Part shown: in pieces, positions 11,601 through 22,487 of the stretch
How positions within the stretch are numbered: the first letter of the stretch is position 1
Layout: each line of letters starts with the position of its first letter
NCBI GenBank assembly: GCA_963778025.1
Contig: CAVZTA010000013.1
Span: 1 to 64,000, forward strand
Origin: CAVZTA01 sp963778025
GTDB lineage: Bacteria > Chloroflexota > Limnocylindria > Limnocylindrales > CSP1-4
Direction: 5' to 3'
Length of the DNA stretch: 64,000 nucleotides
Made by a program: the position numbers and the translations under genes
The notes under the pieces: generated by a model
Told to the model about the DNA's origin: nothing
The model's input: only the letters and a program-made list of their open reading frames with translations
Databases searched by the model: none

Positions 11601-12506
11601 CGTAGAACGGCACCTCGAAGCGAAGGGCCGCCTCCTGGATGGACGAGATCCGGGCGTCGAGGGCGATCGCGAGATCTTCGGGACCGATCTCCGCGAGCAG
11701 TCGATCCGTGTCCATCATGTCGATGAAGGCGGCCGTGATCGTCCGATGCTCCGGCTCGGTCTTCTGGAGCATGACGTGTGCCCGCGCCGCGACCGGGATG
11801 CACGACGCGATGTCGATGTGGCTCACATCGCCGACGTCGCCGGCGCGCGCCGCGTGGACATCGGGCGGTCCGGCAAGCAGGATCGCCTCCTGTTTGCGGG
11901 GGCCCCGAAGCTCTGCGGGGAGCCGAGCCGCCAGGGTCGGGGAGAGGCCGATCTCGCCGGCATCCGCGATCGTCTCCATGAGCAGCGTCTCGGACATCGC
12001 CGGGCCGGCGATCAGCAGCTCCCGGTGGACGCTGCCGGTCATGAAGAAGTGGAACGTGCCGGTACCGATCCCCGCCGACATCCGCAGGACGAGGGTCCCG
12101 TCCGCGAGTCGAAGTCGCCCGACCCGGTCGATCGTGCGCTGCATCTCCCACGCCGCGCGGCATGCGCGCAGCTCATGATCGGGCCGTCGAACAGCAGCAG
12201 CAGGGCATCGCCACCCCACTTGAGCAGCCCGGCTCCCCAGTCGTAGGCCTCATCGAGAAGCGCGCGAAAGATCCCGTCGAGGGTGTCGCGCATCAGCTCG
12301 GCGCCGATCTTCCCCTTGCGGGCGAGGCGTTCCGTGAGCGCGGTGAAGCCCGAGATGTCGACGAAGAGCAGCGAGCTCTCGAGCGCCTGGTGGCGAGCGT
12401 CCGGCGTCGTGCGCAGCCAGTTGATGACCAGCCGCGGCACGTACGGCTTCAGCAGCTCGTTGGTGTCGAGGTCGTCTGATGGTGAACGCGCGGCCGTGAG
12501 TGTCAT
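8629..12506 (-). CDS. sAC-like double cyclase - AAA ATPase - TPR protein (paralog B, one frameshift)
   Basis: About 1290 residues when one frameshift is repaired. The domains are as in paralog A: cyclase C1 with FVDISGFT and GGDALLLLF, cyclase C2 with NTAARVM, ATPase Walker A GEAGVGKS and Walker B AMLIFDDAHHMD. About 600 residues of TPR-like helical repeats follow (for example AIVLNNLGLIAQERSDWDKA). This is the soluble adenylyl cyclase (ADCY10) layout, probably producing cAMP under ATPase/TPR control. The start is ATG at 12506 (MTLTAARSP), preceded by AGAGGGC as in paralog A. Near 12178 one G is missing after FDGP: inserting it turns CCGATCAT into CCGGATCAT and joins FDGPDHELRACRAAWEM, matching paralog A. 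It is transcribed from its own promoter at 12568-12596. Identity to paralog A is high in the cyclase and ATPase parts, indicating duplication. Confidence 0.85.
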
Positions 12507-12567
12507 CGCCCTCTGACACGCCCGTGATCCGAGAGGTGCGCCGCCCCCCAGAGCGTCGCCTCGCTGA

Positions 12568-12596
12568 CAGAGTATCCGTCGCCGACCTGACTGCCA
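12568..12596 (-). promoter_or_regulatory. Promoter of cyclase paralog B, conserved with paralog A
   Basis: On the minus strand TTGGCA (12596-12591), a 17-base spacer and TACTCT (12573-12568) lie about 60 bases before the ATG at 12506. The block from TTGGCAGTC through CGGCGAC to CTGTC is nearly the same as upstream of paralog A, although the surrounding intergenic DNA differs. In 12507-12854 I otherwise see only the hairpin at 12785. Confidence 0.6.
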
Positions 12597-12784
12597 ACGC
12601 GTGTTTCCACGATGGCGGTGAAATGGCACACCAAGCCCCTCGTCGACCGTCAGCCAAGTCATCCGAAAAGACCGCAGTTTCGTCGGTCTCGGGCGTCACA
12701 CCCCGGACGGTCCGGGCGTCAGAGCAGCGACGAAGTGCGCCCACGGCGGCCTCCTCCACGCCGCGCGGCCGCGCGCTTGGCCAT

Positions 12785-12817
12785 ACGAAGCCCCCCGCCT
12801 CCCTCGGGGGGCTTCGT
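12785..12817. terminator. 12-bp GC-rich hairpin downstream of aconitase
   Basis: ACGAAGCCCCCC pairs perfectly with GGGGGGCTTCGT around a 9-base loop. It lies 38 bases past the aconitase stop on the minus strand and upstream of the cyclase B promoter, so it probably ends the aconitase transcript. No T-run follows on either strand. Confidence 0.55.
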
Positions 12818-12854
12818 GCTGTCCGGTCTTCGTGGGTCCGCCCTGGGATGGACC

Positions 12855-15608
<2,754 letters not shown>

Positions 15609-15689
15609 GCTGGTCCTCGCTTTCGACTCGTCGCGGCGGTGCGGTGCCGCGTCCGGGCCGATCGCCGGCTAGCGAGCACGGTCGGTCGG

Positions 15690-15695
15690 TACACT
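15690..15695 (+). promoter_or_regulatory. -10 box TACACT directly before the DUF2520 start (leaderless)
   Basis: TACACT is followed by exactly 6 bases (CGATCG) and then ATG at 15702. No Shine-Dalgarno sequence lies between, so the transcript would begin at or next to the start codon. The same 6-base spacing is seen at 16931 and 36012. Confidence 0.5.
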
Positions 15696-15701
15696 CGATC
15701 G

Positions 15702-16925
15702 ATGGCATCGTACTCCCGTCCCGTGCCGCCGGTCGACCGGCGCCGCCGGGTCCCCGGGAGCCGCGGATGGTCCCGCCCGATGAGGGCATGGGACGACAGC
15801 GAGGAGATCGCGCGGGGGCTCGCGGAGGCCCGCGAGCGCGAACGCCGCGAGACCGCCGAGGAGCTTGCGGCGCAGGGCATCGACCTCGACCCGCAGGGGC
15901 ACCGCGACCGCGACGGCGACAGCGATGGCGACCACAGAGACCGCGACGGCGCCGCTGACGATGACCTCGACGCCGACCCCACCCACGAGCACGATCACGG
16001 CGACGGTCTTCGGCACGCGCACGACCACCCGCACCCGCACGCCCACAGCGGCGCCGACGGCCGGCCGCAGATCGGCATCGTGGGGGCCGGCCCGGTCGGC
16101 ACCGCGCTGGGCATCGCCTTCAGCCGCGCGGGCTGGCCCGTCGCCGCGGTGGCGTCACGTGACGCCGGCCGTCGTGAACGCTTCCGGCAGCTCGTCCCGG
16201 GCGTCCGCGCCTTCGCCGAGGCGAACGCCGTGGTCGACGACGTCGAGCTCGTGTTCCTGACCGTCCCCGACGATGTCGTGCCCCGCCTGGCGCAGGAGCT
16301 GCGGCTGTACTCCGGCCAGGCGATGGTCCACACCAGCGGTCTGCTGGGCGCAGAGGCCCTGGACCCGGCGATGGCCGCCGGGACCCAGGCAGGCGGCTTC
16401 CACCCACTGGTCGCCTTCGCCGATGTCGACCGCGCGCTCGAGGCGTTGCCGGGTGCGACCATCGCGATCGAGGGCGATGACCAGCTCGCCGCGATGCTCG
16501 CGGACCTCGCCACGGCGATCGGCGGGACGCCCGTTCGCCTCGCCCCGGGCTCGAAGCCCGCGTATCACGCGGCAGCGGTCCTGGCCGCCGGTGGCGTCAC
16601 CGCCCTGCTCGATGCCATCCGCGAGGTCGCGGCGGTCGTCGGCCTCGACGAGGCGGGCGCGATGGCCATCTATCTGCCGCTCCTGGAGCAGACCGTGGGC
16701 AACGCCCGGGCGCTGGGCGTCGCGGCGTCGCTGACGGGTCCGGCCGTGCGCGGCGACGCCGGGACGGTCACCGCCCACCGCGCCGCGCTCGCTGCCGACG
16801 CGCCGGGCGCGATGGCGATCTACGAGGCGCTCCTCGAACGGATGATCGAGGTCTCCGAGCGTCGTGGCGCAGTGACACCGCAAGGGGCGGAACGCCTCCG
16901 ATCCGTACTTGCGACGCGGTCGTGA
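15702..16925 (+). CDS. Rossmann-like/DUF2520 protein with a His/Asp-rich N-terminal extension
   Basis: 407 residues. From about residue 123 it is a Rossmann-fold NAD(P)-binding domain (GIVGAGPVG) followed by a helical DUF2520 domain (GFHPLVAF, KPAYHAAAVLAA, GPAVRGD). The family resembles 6-phosphogluconate and ketopantoate reductases, and in other genomes it often stands next to pantothenate genes; none is present here. Its substrate is unknown. Residues 1-120 are unusual: a basic and charged start, then residues 67-116 with eleven histidines and many aspartates (HEHDHG, HAHDHPHPHAH), which looks like a metal-binding tail. ATG 15702 is favoured by the -10 box 6 bases upstream; ATG 15780 (MRAWDDSEE) is an alternative that still includes the His-rich part. 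Confidence 0.85.
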   Translation: MASYSRPVPPVDRRRRVPGSRGWSRPMRAWDDSEEIARGLAEARERERRETAEELAAQGIDLDPQGHRDRDGDSDGDHRDRDGAADDDLDADPTHEHDHGDGLRHAHDHPHPHAHSGADGRPQIGIVGAGPVGTALGIAFSRAGWPVAAVASRDAGRRERFRQLVPGVRAFAEANAVVDDVELVFLTVPDDVVPRLAQELRLYSGQAMVHTSGLLGAEALDPAMAAGTQAGGFHPLVAFADVDRALEALPGATIAIEGDDQLAAMLADLATAIGGTPVRLAPGSKPAYHAAAVLAAGGVTALLDAIREVAAVVGLDEAGAMAIYLPLLEQTVGNARALGVAASLTGPAVRGDAGTVTAHRAALAADAPGAMAIYEALLERMIEVSERRGAVTPQGAERLRSVLATRS

Positions 16926-16936
16926 CACGCTAGGAT
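16909..16936 (+). promoter_or_regulatory. Promoter TTGCGA-16-TAGGAT
   Basis: TTGCGA (16909-16914), a 16-base spacer and TAGGAT (16931-16936) overlap the end of the DUF2520 gene. ATG 16943 follows 6 bases after the -10 box. It probably drives the Nudix-gcv operon; otherwise 16926-17247 shows no clear gene. Confidence 0.5.
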
Positions 16937-16942
16937 TGCCCG

Positions 16943-17260
16943 ATGCAGCACAGCATCGCCGCGAAGTACGCGGCACGGCCGGCGGCACGGTTCGTCCGGC
17001 CCTCCAGTCGTGCCCGGGAGCGTCGTCTCGGCCTCCGCCCGGTGCCCGCCTTCGTGGCGGCGTCGGCGCATCGGACCGTGCTCCGGACGCCCGACCTGGG
17101 ACTGCTGTCTGCGATGCGCGCCCCATGGCGCGCCATCCGGCCCGCTCCGGCCCGGCCGCGTCGTTCGGGGCGCATCGGACCGGTCGCTGCCTTCACGTGG
17201 ACGGGCACGGCTCGCCAGGGCGGGAGCCGTCCCGCGGCTGCGCCGGCGTGGCGCGACTGA
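16943..17260 (+). CDS. Doubtful 105-residue ORF behind a promoter
   Basis: The ORF starts 6 bases after a good -10 box and overlaps the Nudix start in another frame. The product is very rich in Arg, Ala and Pro and matches no family I recognise. Two readings are possible. It may be a leaderless small gene. Or it may be an N-terminal extension of the Nudix protein separated by a frameshift, as happens often in this window. It may also be a chance ORF. Confidence 0.25.
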   Translation: MQHSIAAKYAARPAARFVRPSSRARERRLGLRPVPAFVAASAHRTVLRTPDLGLLSAMRAPWRAIRPAPARPRRSGRIGPVAAFTWTGTARQGGSRPAAAPAWRD

Positions 17261-17721
17261 GGCAGGCCACCGCGACCTCAGCCGGCGGCATCGTCATCCG
17301 GACGGACGGGGACCGGTTCCAGCTCGTGGCGGGCCGCCGTCGGCGGGATCGCGATGCCGTGACCTGGACGCTGCCCAAGGGCACCCCGCACGCGGGCGAG
17401 ACCACCGAGGCGACGGCGATCCGCGAGGTCGGCGAGGAGACGGGGCTGGAGGTCGAGATCGTCCGCCGGTTCGAGTCGATCGACTACACCTTCGTCCAGT
17501 CGGGCACGCGGATCCACAAGACCGTGCACTACTTCCTCATGGTGCCCACCGGCGGTGACCTCGCACGGCATGACCGGGAGTTCGAGGCCGTCCGCTGGAT
17601 CGACTTCGACGAAGCGCAGTCGATCCTGACGTTCGAGACCGAGCGAGCGCTGGTCGCGCGGGCCGCGGAGCACGCGCCGGGGATCGCGGGAGCGGTGGCC
17701 GCGACGTCGGACCCGGCATGA
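17248..17721 (+). CDS. Nudix hydrolase
   Basis: 157 residues from GTG 17248. The Nudix box is complete: G-x5-E-x7-REVGEETGL, at about residues 45-67, so it should hydrolyse a nucleoside diphosphate linked to another group with Mg2+. The substrate cannot be read from sequence. Flanking blocks SAGGIVIR and WTLPKG are typical of MutT/Ap4A-hydrolase-like members. Its stop overlaps the gcvT start (ATGA), so it is translated together with the glycine cleavage genes; the reason for this pairing is unclear. The start is uncertain because the frame is open further upstream. Confidence 0.85.
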   Translation: MARLRQATATSAGGIVIRTDGDRFQLVAGRRRRDRDAVTWTLPKGTPHAGETTEATAIREVGEETGLEVEIVRRFESIDYTFVQSGTRIHKTVHYFLMVPTGGDLARHDREFEAVRWIDFDEAQSILTFETERALVARAAEHAPGIAGAVAATSDPA

Positions 17722-18827
17722 CGGAGGCGGCCGCCCCGTACGCGACCCCGCTCCTCGCCCGTCACGAGGCGCTCAAGGCGAAGATCGTCGAGTTCGGCGG
17801 CTGGCTCATGCCGCTCCAGTACGCGGGCATCCTCGAGGAGCACCGCGCGGTCCGGAGCCGCGCCGGGCTGTTCGACCTGTCGCACATGGGCGAGCTGTTC
17901 GTGGAGGGCGCGGAGGCCGGCGAGGCGCTCGCGCGGGCCCTCGTCACGGACCCGCCCTCGCTCGCGGTGGGCCGGGCGCACTACTCGATGATCTGCGCGC
18001 CGGACGGTGGCGTCATCGATGACCTCATCGTCTACCGGCTGGCCGAGGAGCGGTTCCTCGTCGTCGCCAACGCCGCCAACGCGACCGTCGTCTCCGATGA
18101 GCTCGCGGCACGCCTCGCCGGCGCGCGCGCGATCCTCGACGACCGGTCGCTGGCCATGGCGCTGTGCGCGGTCCAGGGTCCGCGCTCGGTCGACATCGTC
18201 GGCCCGCTCACCGCCATCGACATCGCGGGTCTCCGCTACTACGGCATCGCCGAGGGCGAGGTCGCCGGGCTGCGGGCGCTCGTCGCGCGCACGGGCTATA
18301 CGGGCGAGGACGGGTTCGAGATCTTCGTCGACGTCCGGGATGCGGACGCCCTGTGGGATGCCCTGACCACGGCGGGCGGGCCACACGGGATGGTGCCGGT
18401 GGGTCTCGGCGCCCGCGACACGCTCCGCCTCGAGGCCGGGATGCCGCTCTACGGCAACGAGCTCGATCGCACGACCACGCCCTATGACGCCGGGCTCGGG
18501 CGCGTCGTCAAGCTGGGCAAGACGCAGGACTTCGTCGGGCGGGCTGCCCTCGAGAAGGTCTCGCGCGAGGGTCCCTCGAAGCGGCTGGTCGGCCTCGCGC
18601 TGCGCGGACGAGGCATCGCCCGCCACGGCTATCCGGTCCACGTCGAGGGTCGGCGGACCGGCGTCGTCACCTCGGGGACGATGTCGCCGACCCTGGGCAC
18701 GCCCATCGCGATGGCGTATGTCGCTCCGGGTGATGCGGAACCCGGTACGATGCTGGAGGTCGAGATCCGCGACGCAGGCGTCCCGGCCGAGGTCGTGCCG
18801 CTGCCGTTCTACCAGCGACCGGCCTAG
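17718..18827 (+). CDS. gcvT: Glycine cleavage system T protein (aminomethyltransferase)
   Basis: 369 residues, normal for the family. It transfers the methylene group from aminomethyl-lipoyl GcvH to tetrahydrofolate, releasing ammonia. Visible blocks are KIVEFGGWLMPLQY, FDLSHMGEL, RTGYTGEDGFEI and GLGARDTLRLEAGMPLYGNEL near the folate site. The C-terminal domain has GTMSPTLGTPIAMAYV. The ATG overlaps the Nudix stop by four bases, and gcvH follows after 95 bases. The reading frame is intact. Confidence 0.96.
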   Translation: MTEAAAPYATPLLARHEALKAKIVEFGGWLMPLQYAGILEEHRAVRSRAGLFDLSHMGELFVEGAEAGEALARALVTDPPSLAVGRAHYSMICAPDGGVIDDLIVYRLAEERFLVVANAANATVVSDELAARLAGARAILDDRSLAMALCAVQGPRSVDIVGPLTAIDIAGLRYYGIAEGEVAGLRALVARTGYTGEDGFEIFVDVRDADALWDALTTAGGPHGMVPVGLGARDTLRLEAGMPLYGNELDRTTTPYDAGLGRVVKLGKTQDFVGRAALEKVSREGPSKRLVGLALRGRGIARHGYPVHVEGRRTGVVTSGTMSPTLGTPIAMAYVAPGDAEPGTMLEVEIRDAGVPAEVVPLPFYQRPA

Positions 18828-18922
18828 GCTTCGGCGGCCGCTGCAGCGCACGCGCGGACCCCTCCGACCCGCACTGCGAGCGGTCGTCGCGCCCGCCAGA
18901 CCGCGTGATCCCAGGAGGAACG

Positions 18923-19309
18923 GTGTCCGAGATCCCCGCTGACCTGCGGTACACGAAAGAGCACGAGTGGGTGCGCGTCGAGGGCGATGAGGCCGTCATC
19001 GGCATCACCGGGTTCGCCGCCGAGCAGCTCGGCGACGTGGTGTTCGTCGAGCTGCCGGACGTCGGGCGGTCGCTCGACCAGTTCGCGTCGTTCGGCGTGG
19101 TGGAGTCGGTGAAGGCGGTCAGCGACCTCTATGCGCCGCTCGCGGGCGAGGTCAAGGGCACCAACGACGCGCTCAACGGCACCCCCGAGCTGGTGAACAG
19201 CGACCCGTACGGGGAGGGCTGGATGCTCCGCCTCGCGGTGACCGACCCGGCGCAGGTGGACGCCCTGCTCGATGCCGCGGCCTACGAGAAGCTCGTGGCG
19301 GAGGCCTGA
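18923..19309 (+). CDS. gcvH: Glycine cleavage system H protein
   Basis: 128 residues from GTG 18923, chosen because AGGAGG (18913-18918) stands 4 bases upstream; an in-frame GTG at 18905 would add six residues that cover this ribosome site. The lipoyl lysine is K64 in VESVKAVSD. Other family features are LRYTKEHEWVR, GITGFAAEQLGDVVFVELP and NSDPYGEGWM. It carries the aminomethyl intermediate among the P, T and L proteins; a gene for the L protein is not in this window. Confidence 0.96.
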   Translation: MSEIPADLRYTKEHEWVRVEGDEAVIGITGFAAEQLGDVVFVELPDVGRSLDQFASFGVVESVKAVSDLYAPLAGEVKGTNDALNGTPELVNSDPYGEGWMLRLAVTDPAQVDALLDAAAYEKLVAEA

Positions 19310-19315
19310 CGGGGG

Positions 19316-20709
19316 ATGCCCTACGGCCCGCATACCGACGACGATCGGGCCCGGATGCTGGCCACGATCGGCGTCTCGTCGATCGATGAGCTGTTCGCGG
19401 ACATCCCGGCGGAGCTCCGCGCGTCACCGCTGGACCTTCCCGAGCCCGAGTCCGAGCTCCCGCTGAGCGAGCGTCTCCAGGCGCTCGCGTCGCGCAACCG
19501 GGTCGACCTCGCGTCGTTCCTGGGTGCCGGCGCGTACCGCCACTTCAGCCCGCCGGTCGTCGACCAGATGCTGCTCCGCGGCGAGTGGTACACGGCCTAC
19601 ACGCCGTATCAGCCGGAGGTCAGCCAGGGCACGCTCCAGAGCATCTACGAGTATCAGATCGCTCCTCGCCGAGCTCACGGGCTCGATGTCGTGTCGGCCT
19701 CGCACTACGACGGCGGCGCGGCCACCGCCGAAGCCGCGCTGATGGCCTGCCGGGCGACCCGCCGTGAGCGGGTGCTCGTGTCGCCCGGCCGTCCATCCGC
19801 ACTACCGCGCAGACCCTCGCCACGTACTTCGCGGGTGGCGGACTGCCAGGCCGACGAGCTGCCGCTGGTAGCGGATGGCGACGACCGCCGGCACCGCCGA
19901 TCTCGAGGCGCTCGAGCGGCTTCTCGCGGATGCCGACCGGCCGGTGGCCGGGGTGCGTCGTCGGCGCAGCCGAACTTCTTCGGGCTGCTGGAGCCCATGG
20001 CGGACATCGCGGACGTCGCGCACGCCGCAGGCGCGCTGCTCGTGAGCGTGATCGAGCCGGTGTCGCTCGCGGTCCTCGAGCCCCGCCAGGGGCGTACGGC
20101 GCGGATATCGCGGCCGGCGAGGGCCAGCCGCTGGGCATCCCGCTCCAGTACGGCGGGCCGAACCTCGGCATCCTCGCGTGCACCGATGCGCTGGTGCGGC
20201 AGATCCCCGGCCGGCTCGTGGGCATGACGCACGACCTCGACGGGAAGCGGGCGTACGTGATGACGCTGCGCGCTCGCGAGCAGGACATCCGGCGGGAGCG
20301 TGCGGCCAGCAACATCTGCACGAACCAGGCGCTGCTCGCGCTGGCGGCGTCGATGTGGCTGGCGACGCTCGGGCCGCATGGGCTGCGGGACGTGGCCGCG
20401 CTCGGCGTCGCGCGCGCCACGGAGCTGGAGGCGGCACTGCGCCGCCGCGGCACGCCCCGCGTCCACCCGGGCCCCTATCTCAACGAGCTCGTCGTCCGGG
20501 TGCCCGGACGCACCCGCCGTCCACGCACGGCTGCTCGACCGCGGGGTCCTCGCCGGGACTTCCGCTCCGCGACCTCTACCCGGATCGAGCCGAGCTCGCC
20601 GACGCGCTGCTGGTGTGCACGACGGAGGTCACGACGAGCGACGAGATCGACGCGGTTCGCGCGCCGCCCTGTCCGACGAGCTGGGGCATCGACGCCGACG
20701 CGACCGTGA
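19316..20709 (+). CDS. gcvPA: Glycine dehydrogenase (decarboxylating) subunit 1, multiply frameshifted
   Basis: This is the N-terminal half of P protein in two-subunit form. The family pattern appears across three frames: MPYGPHTDDDRARML and SQGTLQSIYEYQ first, then PNFFGLLEPMADIADVAHAAGAL, then GIPLQYGGPNLGILAC, RLVGMTHDLDGKRAYVMTL and SNICTNQALLALAASMWLA, and last LPLRDLYPDRAELADALLVC. Several small indels cluster between about 19790 and 20110, and more near 20515 and 20660. Because the downstream gcvPB, gcvT and gcvH belong to one operon, a working gene is likely and the indels are probably sequence errors. The 3' end is uncertain; the stop at 20709 assumes the last frame is right. Confidence 0.8.
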
Positions 20710-20726
20710 CCGCTGGGAGCTGCCCG

Positions 20727-22228
20727 ATGAGCGTCGTCGGAACGCGCCTGCAGCCCAACGCTCTGGGAGCGCAGCAAGCCCGGACGCGGCAGCCCCAAGG
20801 TGCCGCACCCGCCCAAGGACGCGCTCGACCGCATCCCGGCCGACGGCGCGGCGCGACGACGCCCCCGGCCTGCCCGAGCTCGCCGAGCCCGAGGTCGTCC
20901 GCCACTACGTCAACCTCTCGCAGCTCAACTACGCGGTCGACACGGGCTTCTATCCGCTGGGCTCGTGCACCATGAAGTACAACCCCAAGGTCGACGAGTG
21001 GGCCGCGCGGCTGCCCGGCTTCGCCCGCCTCCACCCGATGGCACCCGACGCCGTCGCCCAGGGCACCCTCGAGCTCCTGTGGGAGGTGGAGCGCTGGTTG
21101 GCCGAGGTGTCCGGCATGCGCGCCGTCACCCTCCAGCCTGCGGCCGGCGCGCACGGCGAGCTGACCGGCATCCTCATGATCCGCGCGTATCACCGCAGCC
21201 GCGGCGACCTTGAGCGCACGGAGGTCCTCGTCCCCGACTCCGCGCATGGGACGAATCCCGCCACCGCCACGATGGCCGGCTTCAAGACGGTGTCCATCCC
21301 CTCGGCGTCCGATGGCGGCGTCGACCTCGACGCGTTCGAGGCGGCGCTCGGTCCCCGGACCGCGGCGGTGATGATCACCAACCCCTCCACGCTCGGTCTG
21401 TTCGAGCGGCGCATCGGCCGGCTGCTGGAGCTGGTCCATGCGGCCGGCGCGCTGGCCTACATGGACGGGGCGAACCTCAACGCGATCCTCGGTCGGTTCA
21501 AGCCCGGCGAGGCCGGCTTCGACGTGATGCACATCAACACCCACAAGACGTTCTCCACGCCCCACGGTGGGGGCGGTCCGGGCGCCGGTCCGGTGGGGGT
21601 GGGCGACACGCTCGTGCCGTTCCTGCCGGCGCCGCGTGTCGTGCGCGAGGACGATGGCACGTTCCGCCTCGAGCGCGAGGGCGAGCGACCGACGTCGATC
21701 GGGCGCGTGCGCTCGTTCGTGGGCAGCACCGGCGTCCTCGTGCGCGCGTACGCGTACCTGCGTGCGCACGGCGCCAGCGGGCTGCGCGAGGTCACCGACG
21801 ACGCGGTGCTCGCCGCCAACTACCTCAAGGCGCGCCTGGCTCGGGCGTACGACATCCCGTTCGAGCGGCCGTGCAAGCACGAGTTCATCGCGTCGTCCGC
21901 GTCACTCAAGAAGCGCACCGGCGTTCGGACCCTCGATGTCGCCAAGCGGCTCATCGACAAGGGGTTCCACCCACCCACGGTGTACTTCCCGCTGACGGTC
22001 GAGGAAGGGATGCTCATCGAGCCCACCGAGACCGAGTCGCTCGAGACGCTCGACGCCTTCGCCGAGGCGCTCCTCGAGATCGCCCGCGAGGCCGACGAGG
22101 ACCCGGAGCTGGTCACCGGAGCGCCGCACGACGCACCGGTCCGGCGCCTCGACGAGGCGACCGCGGCCCGTCAGCCGAACCTGCGCTGGCGGCCGATGGC
22201 GGGGGCGGAGACTCCCTGCCCGGACTAG
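20727..22228 (+). CDS. gcvPB: Glycine dehydrogenase (decarboxylating) subunit 2, two frameshifts near the start
   Basis: About 500 residues. The pyridoxal-phosphate lysine lies in NTHKTFSTPHGGGGPG (near 21546). The family start signature (LWERSKPGR), VDTGFYPLGSCTMKYNPK and PDSAHGTNPATA are all present. With GcvPA it decarboxylates glycine and loads the methylamine on GcvH. ATG 20727 with GGGAG (20715-20719) upstream is the best start. From it the frame must move by one base near 20758 and again near 20850 to reach the long uninterrupted part; both fit one-base insertions. The remainder is clean. Confidence 0.88.
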
Positions 22229-22274
22229 CCGCGGCGAGCACGGGAGGGGTGCCCACCCCACCGGGGTCGGGGAT

Positions 22275-22304
22275 TTGACACCCCGTCGACTTTCTCCGCA
22301 TAGT
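22275..22304 (+). promoter_or_regulatory. Strong promoter of the first peptide ABC operon
   Basis: A perfect TTGACA (22275-22280), an 18-base spacer and CATAGT (22299-22304) give a predicted start near 22311. That leaves about 175 bases of leader before the ATG at 22488. Confidence 0.65.
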
Positions 22305-22405
22305 TGCGGCCAGCGAACCGGCCAAACCCGTGCCGTGGTCTTGGCTTGCCTCGGACGTGCCCCGGGAAAGGGAGGCTCCCAGGGGATCGCGATCCGTGGG
22401 CGAAC

Positions 22406-22474
22406 CGCGAGTCCGGACACTCGCGCGCGGGATCCCGCCGGTAGCGGGAGACATCGGGTCAGGAACCCGTTTTT
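22406..22474 (+). promoter_or_regulatory. Structured 5' leader with three hairpins and a T-run (possible attenuator)
   Basis: There are three consecutive perfect stems. CGCGAGT/ACTCGCG (22406-22425) has a 6-base loop. TCCCGC/GCGGGA (22433-22449) has a 5-base loop. CGGGT/ACCCG (22455-22469) is followed at once by TTTTT (22470-22474). The ribosome site GGAGG follows at 22476. The last hairpin plus T-run looks like a short intrinsic terminator just before translation starts, so expression may be controlled by read-through. No known riboswitch class is recognised. Confidence 0.45.
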
Positions 22475-22487
22475 CGGAGGACAGTTG

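Noticed and set aside
10018..12246. Plus-strand ORF of 742 codons opposite cyclase paralog B
   Set aside because: Antisense shadow; the minus strand carries conserved cyclase and ATPase motifs.
17260..18930. Glycine riboswitch ahead of gcvT or gcvH
   Set aside because: No tandem glycine aptamer pattern is recognisable; gcvT is coupled directly to the Nudix gene, and the 95 bases before gcvH are too short.
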